Positions 42,790 through 51,437 of a stretch of DNA of 64,000 nt are shown in pieces. Both the position numbers and the translations under genes were made by a program. Within the stretch, counting starts at the first letter, position 1. Each line of letters opens with the position of its first letter. The notes under the pieces were generated by a model. The model was not told the origin of the DNA. It made no database searches and worked only from the letters and a program-made list of their open reading frames with translations. The stretch is from positions 1,381,813 through 1,445,812 of the forward strand of contig NZ_LMHU01000001.1 of assembly GCF_001428505.1 (NCBI RefSeq), in the 5' to 3' direction. Source of the stretch: Terrabacter sp. Root181. GTDB taxonomy: Bacteria; Actinomycetota; Actinomycetes; Actinomycetales; Dermatophilaceae.

Positions 42790-43353
42790 ATGCAGTTCGG
42801 ACGCAGCTACGAGGAGTTCGAGGTCGGCGCGGTCTACCAGCACTGGCCCGGCAAGACGGTCACGGAGTACGACGACCACCTCTTCTGCCTGCTGACGATG
42901 AACCACCACCCGCTGCACCTCGACACCCACTACGCCGCGGGGTCGACGCAGTTCGGGCAGAACGTCGTCGTCGGCAACTACGTCTACTCGCTGCTGCTCG
43001 GCATGTCGGTGCCGGACGTGTCGGGCAAGGCCATCGCCAACCTCGAGATCGAGTCGCTGCGCCACGTCGCACCGACCTTCCACGGCGACACGATCTACGG
43101 CGAGACGACCGTGCTCGACAAGTGGGAGTCGACCTCGAAGGACGACCGCGGCGTCGTGCACGTCGAGACGGTCGGCTACAAGCAGGACGGCACCGTCGTG
43201 TGCATCTTCCGGCGCAAGGTCATGGTGCCCAAGGAGAGCTACCTCGAGGCGCGCGGCGGCGAGCAGCCCGGCCGCCCGGTCCCCGTCCCCGACAAGAACT
43301 GGCCCGGCCGCATCACCGAGGGCGCCGAGGCCACCGAGACCGACCAGCCCTGA
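42790..43353 (+). CDS. MaoC-family acyl-CoA hydratase
   Basis: Hot-dog-fold protein of 187 residues. The active-site segment LLTMNHHPLHLDTHYA (about 35-50) is the MaoC/(R)-hydratase pattern with Asn-His replacing the usual Asp-x-Asn-Pro. VNxNY is seen as VVGNYVYSLLLGMSV. A related group hydrates mesaconyl-CoA in the ethylmalonyl-CoA pathway, which would fit the CoA lyases at 21-23 kb, but the link is only suggestive. The ATG follows GACGAGGAGCGGC. A 73-bp hairpin lies 12 bp after its stop. Confidence 0.82.
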   Translation: MQFGRSYEEFEVGAVYQHWPGKTVTEYDDHLFCLLTMNHHPLHLDTHYAAGSTQFGQNVVVGNYVYSLLLGMSVPDVSGKAIANLEIESLRHVAPTFHGDTIYGETTVLDKWESTSKDDRGVVHVETVGYKQDGTVVCIFRRKVMVPKESYLEARGGEQPGRPVPVPDKNWPGRITEGAEATETDQP

Positions 43354-43364
43354 CGCGAGCCTCC

Positions 43365-43437
43365 CGCAACACACCGAGTAGGTCACAACTCACCGCGATC
43401 GGATCCCGGGGTGTTGTGACCTACTCGGTGTGTTGCG
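43365..43437. repeat. 73-bp hairpin family A, copy 1
   Basis: CGCAACACACCGAGTAGGTC (43365-43384) with the following ACAAC forms 25-bp arms with GTTGTGACCTACTCGGTGTG plus TTGCG. The inner segment GCGATCGGATCCCGGGG is also partly self-complementary. It lies upstream of the AbiEi/nuclease-like gene. Confidence 0.9.
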
Positions 43438-43528
43438 TTCGTCCACAGCCGGTGCGCGGGTGGCCGTTGTGTCCACAGGTCTCCCCGCGAGGTCGAAGAC
43501 GTGCCCGTATGGCGCCGAGTCTGCTCCC

Positions 43529-44482
43529 ATGGACACACGACTCGAGGCGCTGTCCGGTTCTCAGGGCGGGGTCTTTGCCGCACATGAGGCCCTGACCGCC
43601 GGGCTCACCAGGGCTTACCTGCATCAGGCGCTTCGGGCGCGGAAGCTGGTGCGGGTGCGGCGGGGCGCCTACGTCCACGCGACCGTGTGGCAGGCGGCGT
43701 CCCCTGACGAGCGTTATCGGCTCGGCTGCCTCGCGGTCGCCAGATCGAGACCGGGTGACGCGTTGAGCCACCATGCGGCTCTCGCAGTGCTGGGACTCTC
43801 GTTGTGGGGTTACGACGTCGGACGCATCGACCTCGTGACCGACACGGTCCAGAGCGTGCGGCGCGGGTCCGTGTGGCTCCACCCGGACGACGGCGTCGCC
43901 GTGGCCTCTGTCGCGGACGCCGCCTGCGTCTCGCCCGCTCGGGCTGTGGTGCGGACCGCGCTGACGATGGTGCAGGACTGTGCCGTGGTGGCCGGCGACG
44001 CCGCTCTGCACCGAGGTTTGGTCACCCTGGCTGATCTGATGACCGAGGTGGCCGCCATCTCACCGCACCAGGGACGCGGCCGAGCCATGGAAGCCGTGTT
44101 GCTCATGGACAGTAGGAGCGAGTCGGTGGGCGAGTCCCGGACGCGGCTCGCACTGCGACGCCTGGGCTTCCAACCAGACAGCCAAGTGGTTCTCCGTGAC
44201 TCCGACGGGCGCTTCGTGGCGCGGGTCGACCTGGTCGTGGACGGTGTCGTGCTCGAGTTCGACGGGTTGGTGAAGTACGCGCGGCAACGAGACGCCGAGG
44301 ACGGTGCGCCCGATCCGGAGGAGGTCGTCTGGCTTGAGAAGCGGCGTGAAGACGCGATCCGCCGGCTCGGCCACCCCGTCGAGCGTGTCATCTGGAACGA
44401 GCTGGAGCGACCTGGGCTCATCGGCGCACGAGTCCGCTCTGCCAAGGTGCTCGTCACCGCTCGCGTTCCCCGCCCAGCCTGA
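43529..44482 (+). CDS. AbiEi-domain protein with PD-(D/E)XK-like C-terminus
   Basis: Protein of 317 residues. The N-terminal winged helix (GVFAAHEALTAGLTRAYLHQ, then LVRVRRGAYVH; about 10-50) is AbiEi_4-like, the middle has SHHAALAVLGLSLWG, and the C-terminal part has GESRTRLALRRLGFQP and ARVDLVVDGVVLEFDGLVKY, an E...D...E-x-x-K-like nuclease core as in DUF559/Vsr proteins. The upstream ATG at 43529 is supported by where similarity to the 9374 gene begins. It has visibly lower GC and less biased third positions than its neighbours, so it may be acquired. It is framed by two family A hairpins and has no toxin partner. Confidence 0.75.
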   Translation: MDTRLEALSGSQGGVFAAHEALTAGLTRAYLHQALRARKLVRVRRGAYVHATVWQAASPDERYRLGCLAVARSRPGDALSHHAALAVLGLSLWGYDVGRIDLVTDTVQSVRRGSVWLHPDDGVAVASVADAACVSPARAVVRTALTMVQDCAVVAGDAALHRGLVTLADLMTEVAAISPHQGRGRAMEAVLLMDSRSESVGESRTRLALRRLGFQPDSQVVLRDSDGRFVARVDLVVDGVVLEFDGLVKYARQRDAEDGAPDPEEVVWLEKRREDAIRRLGHPVERVIWNELERPGLIGARVRSAKVLVTARVPRPA

Positions 44483-44494
44483 CCCGCCGGATTC

Positions 44495-44567
44495 AGCAAC
44501 TCACCGAGCAGGTCACAACGCGCCGGAATCCGATCACGGTGCGTTGTGACCTGCTCGGTGTGTTGCC
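44495..44567. repeat. 73-bp hairpin family A, copy 2
   Basis: GCAACTCACCGAGCAGGTCA (44496-44515) with CAACGC forms 26-base arms (one mismatch) with GCGTTGTGACCTGCTCGGTG plus TGTTGC. Relative to copy 1 the T-A pair in GTAGG/CCTAC has become C-G on both arms. It closes the AbiEi/nuclease-like gene on its 3' side. Confidence 0.9.
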
Positions 44568-44603
44568 GGGGAGGGTCTGTCGAGGGCGCATCCCCGGCGC
44601 CCC

Positions 44604-44609
44604 TACGCT
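44604..44609 (+). promoter_or_regulatory. -10 box of PHP gene (leaderless)
   Basis: TACGCT ends 7 nt before the GTG at 44617. Confidence 0.5.
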
Positions 44610-44616
44610 TGGGGGC

Positions 44617-45507
44617 GTGACACCGACCGGGACCGCAGGCGCGGCGCGCACGCGTCCGGTCATCGACCTGCACGCCCACTCGGCGGTGAGCGACGGCACC
44701 GAGACGCCGTCCGAGCTCGTCGCCGCAGCGGCGGCGGCCGGGGTCGACGTCCTCGCCGTCACCGACCACGACACGGTCGCCGGCTGGGACGAGGCCGCCG
44801 AGGCCGCCCGGGACCAGGGCGTGACGCTCGTGCGGGGCATCGAGATCTCGTGCGCCTGGCGCCACTCCTCGATCCACCTGCTCGGCTACCTCCCCGACGC
44901 CGACGACCGGCCGCTCATGGAGGAGCTCGCCCGGGCCCGCGACTCCCGGTCAACGCGCCTCGAGCGGATGGTCGCGCTCATGGCGGCGGACGGCATACCC
45001 CTGGGCTACGACGAGGTGCTCGCGCAGGTGGGCCCGGACGCGACGCCCGGTCGACCCCACATCGCGGACGCCCTCATCGCCAACGGCACGATCCGCCACC
45101 GCGACGAGGCGTTCCGCTCGTGGCTCGGCGACGACTCGCCCTACTACGTCGGCCACTACGCGCCCGACCCCGTCCGCGCCGTCGAGCTGGTGCGCGCGGC
45201 CGGCGGGGTGCCCGTCATCGCCCACCCCTTCACCCGCACCCGCTCGGGCGACCTCGACGACGCTCTCGTGGAGCGGATGCGGGACGCGGGGCTCGCCGGG
45301 CTCGAGGCGCGCCACCGCGACCACGGCCCCGCAGAGGTGGCCCGTGCGACGGCGCTCGCCGACCGCTTGGGCCTGCTCGTCACCGGGTCGAGCGACTACC
45401 ACGGCGAGGGCAAGCGCAACCGCCTCGCCGAGAACACGACGACCCCCGAGGTGCTCGACGCGATCGAGGCGGCCTCGAGCGGGGCCACGGAGGTCCTCAG
45501 GCCGTGA
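44617..45507 (+). CDS. PHP-domain phosphoesterase
   Basis: Protein of 296 residues. The four PHP metal motifs are clear: DLHAHSAVSDGTETP, AVTDHDTVAG, IAHPFTRTRSG and TGSSDYHGEGK, with GIEISCAWRHSSIHLLGY supplying further ligands. It resembles nucleoside 3',5'-bisphosphate phosphatase/RNase AM (YciV). It probably removes phosphate from small nucleotides such as pAp or trims RNA 5' ends. The GTG start is set by the -10 box. Its stop overlaps the marC start by 4 bp. Confidence 0.87.
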   Translation: MTPTGTAGAARTRPVIDLHAHSAVSDGTETPSELVAAAAAAGVDVLAVTDHDTVAGWDEAAEAARDQGVTLVRGIEISCAWRHSSIHLLGYLPDADDRPLMEELARARDSRSTRLERMVALMAADGIPLGYDEVLAQVGPDATPGRPHIADALIANGTIRHRDEAFRSWLGDDSPYYVGHYAPDPVRAVELVRAAGGVPVIAHPFTRTRSGDLDDALVERMRDAGLAGLEARHRDHGPAEVARATALADRLGLLVTGSSDYHGEGKRNRLAENTTTPEVLDAIEAASSGATEVLRP

Positions 45508-46118
45508 GTCTGTTCGACACGACCATCTTCCTCAGCACCTTCATCACCCTCGTTGTCATCCTCGACCCGCCCGGAGCGGTGCCGATCTTCCTAGCCCTCA
45601 CCGGGTCGCTGACGAAGGTGCAGCGCCACGTCGCGGCCCGGCGTGCCTCGCTCGTCGCCGTCTTCGTCATCGGGATGTTCGCGCTCTTCGGCAAGAGCAT
45701 CCTCGACTACCTCCACATCTCGATCGCCGCGCTCCAAGGGGCCGGCGGCCTGCTCCTGCTCCTGGTCGCGCTCGAGCTGCTGACGGGCAAGGAGTCCGAC
45801 TCGCTCGCCGACGCCGGCGTCAACGTCGCCCTCGTGCCGCTCGGCACACCGTTGCTCGCCGGTCCCGGGGCGATCGTCGCGACGATGCTCGCGGTGCAGG
45901 GCTCGCGCACGACGGGCGCGTACGTCGCGGTCGGCTCCGCCCTCGTCGGCGCGATGCTCGTCGTCTACCTCGTGCTGCGTTTCGCCGGACAGGTGCGCGG
46001 ACTGTTGCGCGAGAGCGGCACGATGCTGCTCACCCGCATCGCCGGCCTGCTGCTGTCGGCCATCGCCGTCCAGATGGTCGCCGACTCGGTGCGCGCCTTC
46101 GTGGCCGGCGAGGGCTGA
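45504..46118 (+). CDS. MarC-family integral membrane protein
   Basis: Protein of 204 residues with six predicted membrane helices. Family motifs are present: LVVILDPPGAVPIFLALTG near the start, ALQGAGGLLLLLVALELL, and ALVPLGTPLLAGPGAI. Transport activity is unproven in the family. The GTG at 45504 overlaps the PHP gene stop, so the two are co-translated. It is convergent with the thiolase gene, with only 15 bp between the stops and no hairpin. Confidence 0.88.
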   Translation: MSLFDTTIFLSTFITLVVILDPPGAVPIFLALTGSLTKVQRHVAARRASLVAVFVIGMFALFGKSILDYLHISIAALQGAGGLLLLLVALELLTGKESDSLADAGVNVALVPLGTPLLAGPGAIVATMLAVQGSRTTGAYVAVGSALVGAMLVVYLVLRFAGQVRGLLRESGTMLLTRIAGLLLSAIAVQMVADSVRAFVAGEG

Positions 46119-46133
46119 GCGGGCGCCGGTCGC

Positions 46134-47363
46134 TCAGGAGTCGACGCGTTCGACGAGCACCGCCGTGCCGAGGCCGGCGGCGCCGCTGACGGCAGCGACG
46201 CCCCAGCGCCCGCCGCGGCGCTCGAGCTCCTCGACGCACTGGCCGACGAGGATCGCGCCGGTGGCGCCGAAGGCGTGTCCCATGGCGATCGTGCCGCCGT
46301 TGGGGTTCATCCGGTCGGGTCCGACGTCGAGGTCGCGGCGGAATCGCAGGCACAGCGCGGCGAAGGCCTCGGCGAACTCGAAGACGTCGATGTCCGCGGG
46401 CGACAGGTCGGCCCGAGCGAGAACCTGCTCGACGGCGGACTGTCCTGCCGTGAGCATGACGACGGGGTCCACGGCCGTCGACGCGGCAGCGACGACGCGC
46501 GCCCGTGGCGCGAGACCCGTCTCCCGGGCGGCGCGCGCCGACCCGACGAGCAGCAGAGAGGCTGCGTCCGCGACGGCGGGGGAGGTGCCCACGGTGTGCA
46601 GGTGGTCGATCCGGTCTAGGGGGCGTATGCCGTCCGCCGCCGCGAGCGCGAGGGCGTCCTGGCCGTCGGCCCCCAGCTGCGCGAAGGCGGGTGGCAGGGC
46701 TGCGAGCGACGCGGCGGTCGTGTCGGGCCGGACCAGCTCGTCGTGGTCGAGTCCCGGGCCGTCGTCGTCGGCCGGCACCGGGACGAGCGACCGGGCGAAG
46801 GCTCCCTCCTCGCGCGCGCGGGCCGCCTTGGTCTGGGTCTCCAGGCCGTAGGCGTCGAGCTCCTCGCGGGTGAAGCCCTCGAGCGTCGCGTTGAGGTCGG
46901 CGGCGATCCCCATGTGGACCGAGCCGAGGCGGCGCACGACGGCGGGGTCGGCGTACAGCGCCCCGCGGTCGGCGAACATCGGCACCCGGGAGACGCTCTC
47001 GACACCGCCCGCCACGGCCAGGTCGAGGTCTCGGGCGCGCACGCGGGCGGCGGTCTGGCCGACGGCATCGATCCCCGAGGCGCAGAAGCGGTTGAGCGTG
47101 ACGCCGGGCACGGACGGGCCCCACCCCGCGAGGAGCGATGCCGTCCGCGCGAGGTCGGCGCCCTGCTCGTCCACCTGGGTCGCGCAGCCGAGGGTCACGT
47201 CGTCGACGCGCTCGGGGTCGATCCTGGTGCGGTCGACGAGGGCCCGCTGGAGGTGCACGACGAGGTCGATGGCGGTGCGACCGTGGAGTGACCCGCGGCT
47301 CGACGCACGGCCCCGCGGCGTGCGGACGACGTCGAGGACGTACGCGTCGCCACCCTCACCCAT
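46134..47363 (-). CDS. Thiolase (acetyl-CoA acyltransferase-like)
   Basis: Thiolase-fold protein of 409 residues. The acyl-binding nucleophile is Cys94 in LNRFCASGIDAVGQ, and the His/oxyanion segment NPNGGTIAMGHAFGATGA is intact. The C-terminal motif that normally supplies the second Cys (CxGGGxG) reads AAVSGAAGLGTAVLVE, with Ser and Ala instead. Activity may be limited to one half-reaction or use another base. The start is ATG 47363 (MGEGGDAYV). It is divergent from a second thiolase across 159 bp. Confidence 0.88.
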   Translation of the reverse strand: MGEGGDAYVLDVVRTPRGRASSRGSLHGRTAIDLVVHLQRALVDRTRIDPERVDDVTLGCATQVDEQGADLARTASLLAGWGPSVPGVTLNRFCASGIDAVGQTAARVRARDLDLAVAGGVESVSRVPMFADRGALYADPAVVRRLGSVHMGIAADLNATLEGFTREELDAYGLETQTKAARAREEGAFARSLVPVPADDDGPGLDHDELVRPDTTAASLAALPPAFAQLGADGQDALALAAADGIRPLDRIDHLHTVGTSPAVADAASLLLVGSARAARETGLAPRARVVAAASTAVDPVVMLTAGQSAVEQVLARADLSPADIDVFEFAEAFAALCLRFRRDLDVGPDRMNPNGGTIAMGHAFGATGAILVGQCVEELERRGGRWGVAAVSGAAGLGTAVLVERVDS

Positions 47364-47439
47364 GCGCCCTCCCGGATCGGTCCTGCCGGGGTCGGCGCGG
47401 CCTCTCGGACTCCGGCGCCGGATCGGTCTCATCGCCCCG

Positions 47440-47475
47440 GCGAGTGACTCTGCTAGTTGTAGTACGGTGCCCGGA
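47440..47475. promoter_or_regulatory. AT-rich element in divergent thiolase spacer
   Basis: CTGCTAGTTGTAGTACGG (about 47449-47466) is the only AT-rich run in the 159-bp spacer between the two divergent thiolase genes, and CTAGTTGTAG has dyad symmetry (CTA/TAG). It could be a promoter with overlapping operator. Confidence 0.35.
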
Positions 47476-47522
47476 GAAGGGCAAGGCGGGCACCGACGGC
47501 GGCGTCGGGAGCGGAGGCGGAC

Positions 47523-48773
47523 ATGGCGGCCGGCAGCGCGAGCACCTCCCCGACGGGAGTCTGGGTGCTCGGTGGCTCCCAAACGGACTTCGCGCGCCAC
47601 CTGACCCGCGAGGGTCATGACGTCTCCGACCTCGTCGGCGAGATCGTCGACGGCACCCTCGAGGCGGCCCGCGCCACTGCGGCCGACGTCGAGGTCATCC
47701 ACGTCGGCAACGCCTTCGGCCAGCTCTTCACCGGACAGGGCCACCTCGGCGCCATGCCGGCGACGGTGCGTCCCGACCTGTGGGGCCTGCCCGCTGCGCG
47801 GCACGAGGCCGCCTGTGCGTCCGGCGGTGTGGCCCTGCTCGCGGCCATGGCCGACCTGCGGGCGGGCCACTACGACTGCGCGCTGGTGCTGGGCGTCGAG
47901 CTCGAGAAGACCGTGCCCGGGGACGAGGCGGCCACGCATCTCGGCGCGGCCGCCTGGGTGGGCCACGACGGTGAGGGCGCCCGTTTCATGTGGCCCCACG
48001 TCTTCAGCGCCATCGCCGACGAGTACGACCGACGCCACGGTCTCGACGACGCGCACCTGCGTGCCATCGCCGCGCTCAACCTCGCCAACGCCCGACGCAA
48101 CCCCAACGCCCAGACCCGCCGCTGGGACGTGCCCGACCTGAGCGGGCCCGACGCCACCGACGACGTGCTCAACCCCGTCGTCGAGGGCCGGATCCGCCGC
48201 TACGACTGCAGCCAGGTCACCGACGGTGCCGCCGGCGTGGTCCTCGTCTCCGACGCGTGGCTGCGCGACCACCCGGGCCGCCGTCCGATCGCCCGCATCG
48301 GGGGGTGGGGGCACCGCACCGTCGGCCTCGGACTGCGCCAGAAGCTCGACCGAGACCGCGACGAGCTCTACGTCCTGCCGCACGTGCGTAGCGCCGTGGG
48401 CGACGCGTTCGACCGGGCCCACGTCACCCTCGAGGACCTCGACGGCTTCGAGGTGCACGACTGCTTCACCCCGACCGAGTACCTCGCCATCGACCACATC
48501 GGGCTCACCGGTCCGGGGGAGTCGTGGAAGGCCGTCGAGGACGGCTCGATCGCCCCGGGTGGGCGCCTGCCGATCAACCCGAGCGGCGGACTCATCGGCG
48601 GCGGGCACCCGGTGGGGGCCACCGGCGTCCGCATGCTGCTCGACGCGGCCAAGCAGGTCAGCGGCACCGCCGGCGACTACCAGGTCGAGGGTGCCCGCAC
48701 GTTCGGCACGCTCAACTTCGGTGGCAGCACCGCCACCACCGTCAGCCTCGTCGTCGGCGCTGTCGCCGACTGA
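47523..48773 (+). CDS. Thiolase, SCP2-like acetyl-CoA acetyltransferase
   Basis: Protein of 416 residues. The nucleophile is Cys98 in RHEAACASGGVALLA; GGGHPVGATGVRML carries the catalytic His. The NEAF-type segment reads EVHDCFTPTEYLA (His-Asp-Cys-Phe), which marks the SCP2-thiolase subgroup. The ATG 47523 follows GGAGCGGAGGCGG. It forms an operon with the carotenoid-oxygenase-like gene 32 bp downstream. A role in cleaving a side chain of an unusual CoA ester is likely; the substrate is unknown. Confidence 0.87.
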   Translation: MAAGSASTSPTGVWVLGGSQTDFARHLTREGHDVSDLVGEIVDGTLEAARATAADVEVIHVGNAFGQLFTGQGHLGAMPATVRPDLWGLPAARHEAACASGGVALLAAMADLRAGHYDCALVLGVELEKTVPGDEAATHLGAAAWVGHDGEGARFMWPHVFSAIADEYDRRHGLDDAHLRAIAALNLANARRNPNAQTRRWDVPDLSGPDATDDVLNPVVEGRIRRYDCSQVTDGAAGVVLVSDAWLRDHPGRRPIARIGGWGHRTVGLGLRQKLDRDRDELYVLPHVRSAVGDAFDRAHVTLEDLDGFEVHDCFTPTEYLAIDHIGLTGPGESWKAVEDGSIAPGGRLPINPSGGLIGGGHPVGATGVRMLLDAAKQVSGTAGDYQVEGARTFGTLNFGGSTATTVSLVVGAVAD

Positions 48774-48805
48774 CGCGGAAACCCCTGCGAGCCAAGGAGA
48801 CCCGG

Positions 48806-50323
48806 ATGGATGTCGACATCGTCGGTCGGATGCTCTCGACCCTGCCCGCGGACGACGACCACCCCTACCGCACCGGCCCCTGGCAGCCCCAGACGACCGA
48901 GTGGCGGGCGGACGACCTCGACGTCGTCGAGGGTGAGGTGCCCACCGACCTCGACGGCGTCTACCTCCGCAACACCGAGAACCCCGTGCACCCGTCGCTC
49001 AAGCACTACCACCCGTTCGACGGCGACGGGATGGTCCACGTCGTCGGCTTCCGTGACGGAAAGGCCTTCTACCGCAACCGTTTCGTGCGCACCGACGGGT
49101 TCCTGGCCGAGCAGGAGGCCGGGCAGTCCCTCTGGGCCGGCCTCGCCGAGCCGCCCCACCTCTCGCTCCGTGAGGACGGCTGGGGTGCCCGCCGCCAGAT
49201 GAAGGACGCGTCGTCGACCGACGTCATCGTCCACCGCGGCACCGCGCTGACGAGCTTCTACCAGTGCGGCGACCTCTACCGCGTCGACCCGATGTCGGCC
49301 GAGACCCTCGGCAAGGCGACGTGGAACGGCCGTTTCCCCTTCGACTGGGGCGTCTCGGCACACCCCAAGGTCGACGACCGCACGGGTGAGCTCCTCTTCT
49401 TCAACTACAGCAAGGAGTCGCCCTACATGCACTACGGCGTCGTCGACGAGGCCGACGACCTCGTCCACTACGTCGACGTGCCGCTGCCCGGACCGCGCCT
49501 GCCGCACGACATGGCCTTCACCGAGAACTACGTCGTGCTGGGCGACTTCCCGCTCTTCTGGGAGCCGGAGGCACTCGCCAAGGGCGCCCACGTCGCGCGC
49601 TTCCACCGCGACATGCCGAGCCGCTTCGCCGTCATCCCGCGGCGCGGGCAGACGAGCGACATCCGGTGGTTCGAGGCCGACCCGACCTACGTGCTCCACT
49701 TCGTCAACGCGTACGAGGAGGGCGACGAGATCGTCCTCGACGGCTTCTTCCAGGGCGACCCCGAGCCGGAGGACAACGGCATGGGCAACCGGTGGGAGCG
49801 GGCCTTCCGCTTCCTCGCCCTCGACCGGATGCAGGCGAGGCTGCACCGCTGGCGGCTCAACCTGCGCACCGGCCTGGTCACCGAGTCACCGCTCTCCGAC
49901 AGCATCACCGAGTTCGGCATGATGAACGGCTCGTATGCCGGCGGGGCCTACCGCTACGCGTACGCCGCGACCGGCAAGCCCGCGTGGTTCCTCTTCGACG
50001 GCCTCGTCAAGCACGACCTCCACACGGGCACGGAGGAGCGGTTCGCCTTCGGCGACAACGTCTTCGGCAGCGAGACCGCCATGGCGCCACGGGTCGGCAG
50101 CGCCGGTGAGGACGACGGGTACCTCGTGACATTGACGACCGACATGAACGACGACGCGTCGTACTGCGTCGTCCTCGACGCGGCCCGGGTCTCCGACGGG
50201 CCCGTGTGCAAGCTCCGGCTGCCCGAGCGGATCTCGAGCGGCACCCACTCGACGTGGGCCCCCGGAGCCGAGCTGCGACGGTGGAGCACCGCGGACACGG
50301 CAGCGGATGCGATCGGCCTCTGA
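48806..50323 (+). CDS. Carotenoid-cleavage-type dioxygenase (RPE65/lignostilbene family)
   Basis: Non-heme iron protein of 505 residues with a seven-bladed propeller fold. The four iron-binding His are His186 (VSAHPKVDD), His234 (LPHDMAFTENY), His298 (TYVLHFVNAYEEGD) and His481 (SSGTHSTWAPG). The N-terminal DGVYLRNTENPVHPSL and FDGDGMVHVVGF are family signatures. It cleaves a double bond in carotenoids, stilbenes or phenylpropenes. The thiolase, CoA ligase and regulator around it suggest use in degrading an aromatic or terpenoid compound. The ATG 48806 follows AAGGAGACCC. Confidence 0.9.
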   Translation: MDVDIVGRMLSTLPADDDHPYRTGPWQPQTTEWRADDLDVVEGEVPTDLDGVYLRNTENPVHPSLKHYHPFDGDGMVHVVGFRDGKAFYRNRFVRTDGFLAEQEAGQSLWAGLAEPPHLSLREDGWGARRQMKDASSTDVIVHRGTALTSFYQCGDLYRVDPMSAETLGKATWNGRFPFDWGVSAHPKVDDRTGELLFFNYSKESPYMHYGVVDEADDLVHYVDVPLPGPRLPHDMAFTENYVVLGDFPLFWEPEALAKGAHVARFHRDMPSRFAVIPRRGQTSDIRWFEADPTYVLHFVNAYEEGDEIVLDGFFQGDPEPEDNGMGNRWERAFRFLALDRMQARLHRWRLNLRTGLVTESPLSDSITEFGMMNGSYAGGAYRYAYAATGKPAWFLFDGLVKHDLHTGTEERFAFGDNVFGSETAMAPRVGSAGEDDGYLVTLTTDMNDDASYCVVLDAARVSDGPVCKLRLPERISSGTHSTWAPGAELRRWSTADTAADAIGL

Positions 50324-51311
50324 GCCGGTGGTCGACGACGTCGACCCCGGCACCGTGCCCACCCGGCTCGCCCCCGGGTCGACCAACGCCATCGGACGCA
50401 TGCTCGGGCTCCTCGGCGACGAGTGGACCCTGCTCATCCTCCAGCGCGCCCTGCGCGGCACGACCCGCTACGGCCAGTTCCTCGACGAGGTGGCCATCTC
50501 CAACGCGGTCCTCACCTCCCGCCTCGCGACCATGGAGCGCGAGGGCCTGCTCCACCGGGTCGTCTACCAGGAGCGGCCCGTCCGGGCCGAGTACGTCCTC
50601 ACGTCGCGCGGCCGTGGCCTGTGGCCGGTCACGATCGCGATCTGGGACTGGGAGCGTCGGTGGGTGCCGCGCCACGCGGCGACGCTCCCCGCGATGCGGC
50701 ACGCGCTGTGCGGCCAGAACTTCGCGCCGGTCCTGACCTGCACGGGATGCCGTGACGTGGTGCGGTCCGGCGACGTCCACGCCGAGTGGGGGCCGAGCGG
50801 CACGTGGGAGCGGTCCGTCCCGGAGTCGACGACGCGGCGGCGGTCCGACCCGGGCGCCGACCGGTCCTCGGCGGGTCTCTTCCCCGAGACGATGGCGATC
50901 TTCGGCAACCGCTGGTCCTCGGCCCTCATCGGTGCCTCCCTGCGGGGACTGACCCGCTTCGGCGACTTCGAGGAGGCGCTGGGGGCACCGCCCAGCCTCG
51001 TCGCCGAGCGGCTCCGCGCGTTCTGCGACATCGGCGTGCTCGAGGCCAGGGGGCGTCGCGCGGGCGGCGGCGACGGCCGCGCCGAGTACCACCTGACCGA
51101 GAAGGGCCACGCCTTCTACCCGGTCGTCGCCGTGGCGATCGACTGGGCGCACCACTGGTATGCCGCGCCGGAGGGACCTGCGCTCGTCCAGCAGCACGTG
51201 CCGTGCGGGGCTGCCCTCGCCGTCGCGCTCGCCTGTGACCAGTGCTCGGCCGACCTCCACGGCAGCGACATCGAGGTCGTGCCACGCGCGGCCCGCAGGG
51301 CGGCCCGCTAG
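50307..51311 (+). CDS. Double HxlR-type transcriptional regulator
   Basis: Protein of 334 residues made of two HxlR winged-helix domains: first about 25-115 (GLLGDEWTLLILQRALRGTTRYGQF in part), second about 190-285 (AIFGNRWSSALIGASLRGLTRFGDFE in part). After each domain the same H-x2-C-x9-C-x2-C pattern occurs: His132, Cys135, 145, 148 and His297, Cys300, 310, 313. HxlR proteins normally act as dimers of single domains; here one chain could mimic the dimer and bind metal or sense thiols. It overlaps the oxygenase gene by 17 bp, so it is likely the local regulator. Confidence 0.82.
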   Translation: MRSASEPVVDDVDPGTVPTRLAPGSTNAIGRMLGLLGDEWTLLILQRALRGTTRYGQFLDEVAISNAVLTSRLATMEREGLLHRVVYQERPVRAEYVLTSRGRGLWPVTIAIWDWERRWVPRHAATLPAMRHALCGQNFAPVLTCTGCRDVVRSGDVHAEWGPSGTWERSVPESTTRRRSDPGADRSSAGLFPETMAIFGNRWSSALIGASLRGLTRFGDFEEALGAPPSLVAERLRAFCDIGVLEARGRRAGGGDGRAEYHLTEKGHAFYPVVAVAIDWAHHWYAAPEGPALVQQHVPCGAALAVALACDQCSADLHGSDIEVVPRAARRAAR

Positions 51312-51437
51312 GCGGTCCGTCACCCACCGAACCCGAAAGACCCACAGCACCACAGGAACTCACACCGCAGCCCCACCCCGCAGCCCCACACCGCAGAGAC
51401 CACGCACCTCATGCCGAACACGAAGGAGTGCCGAGCC

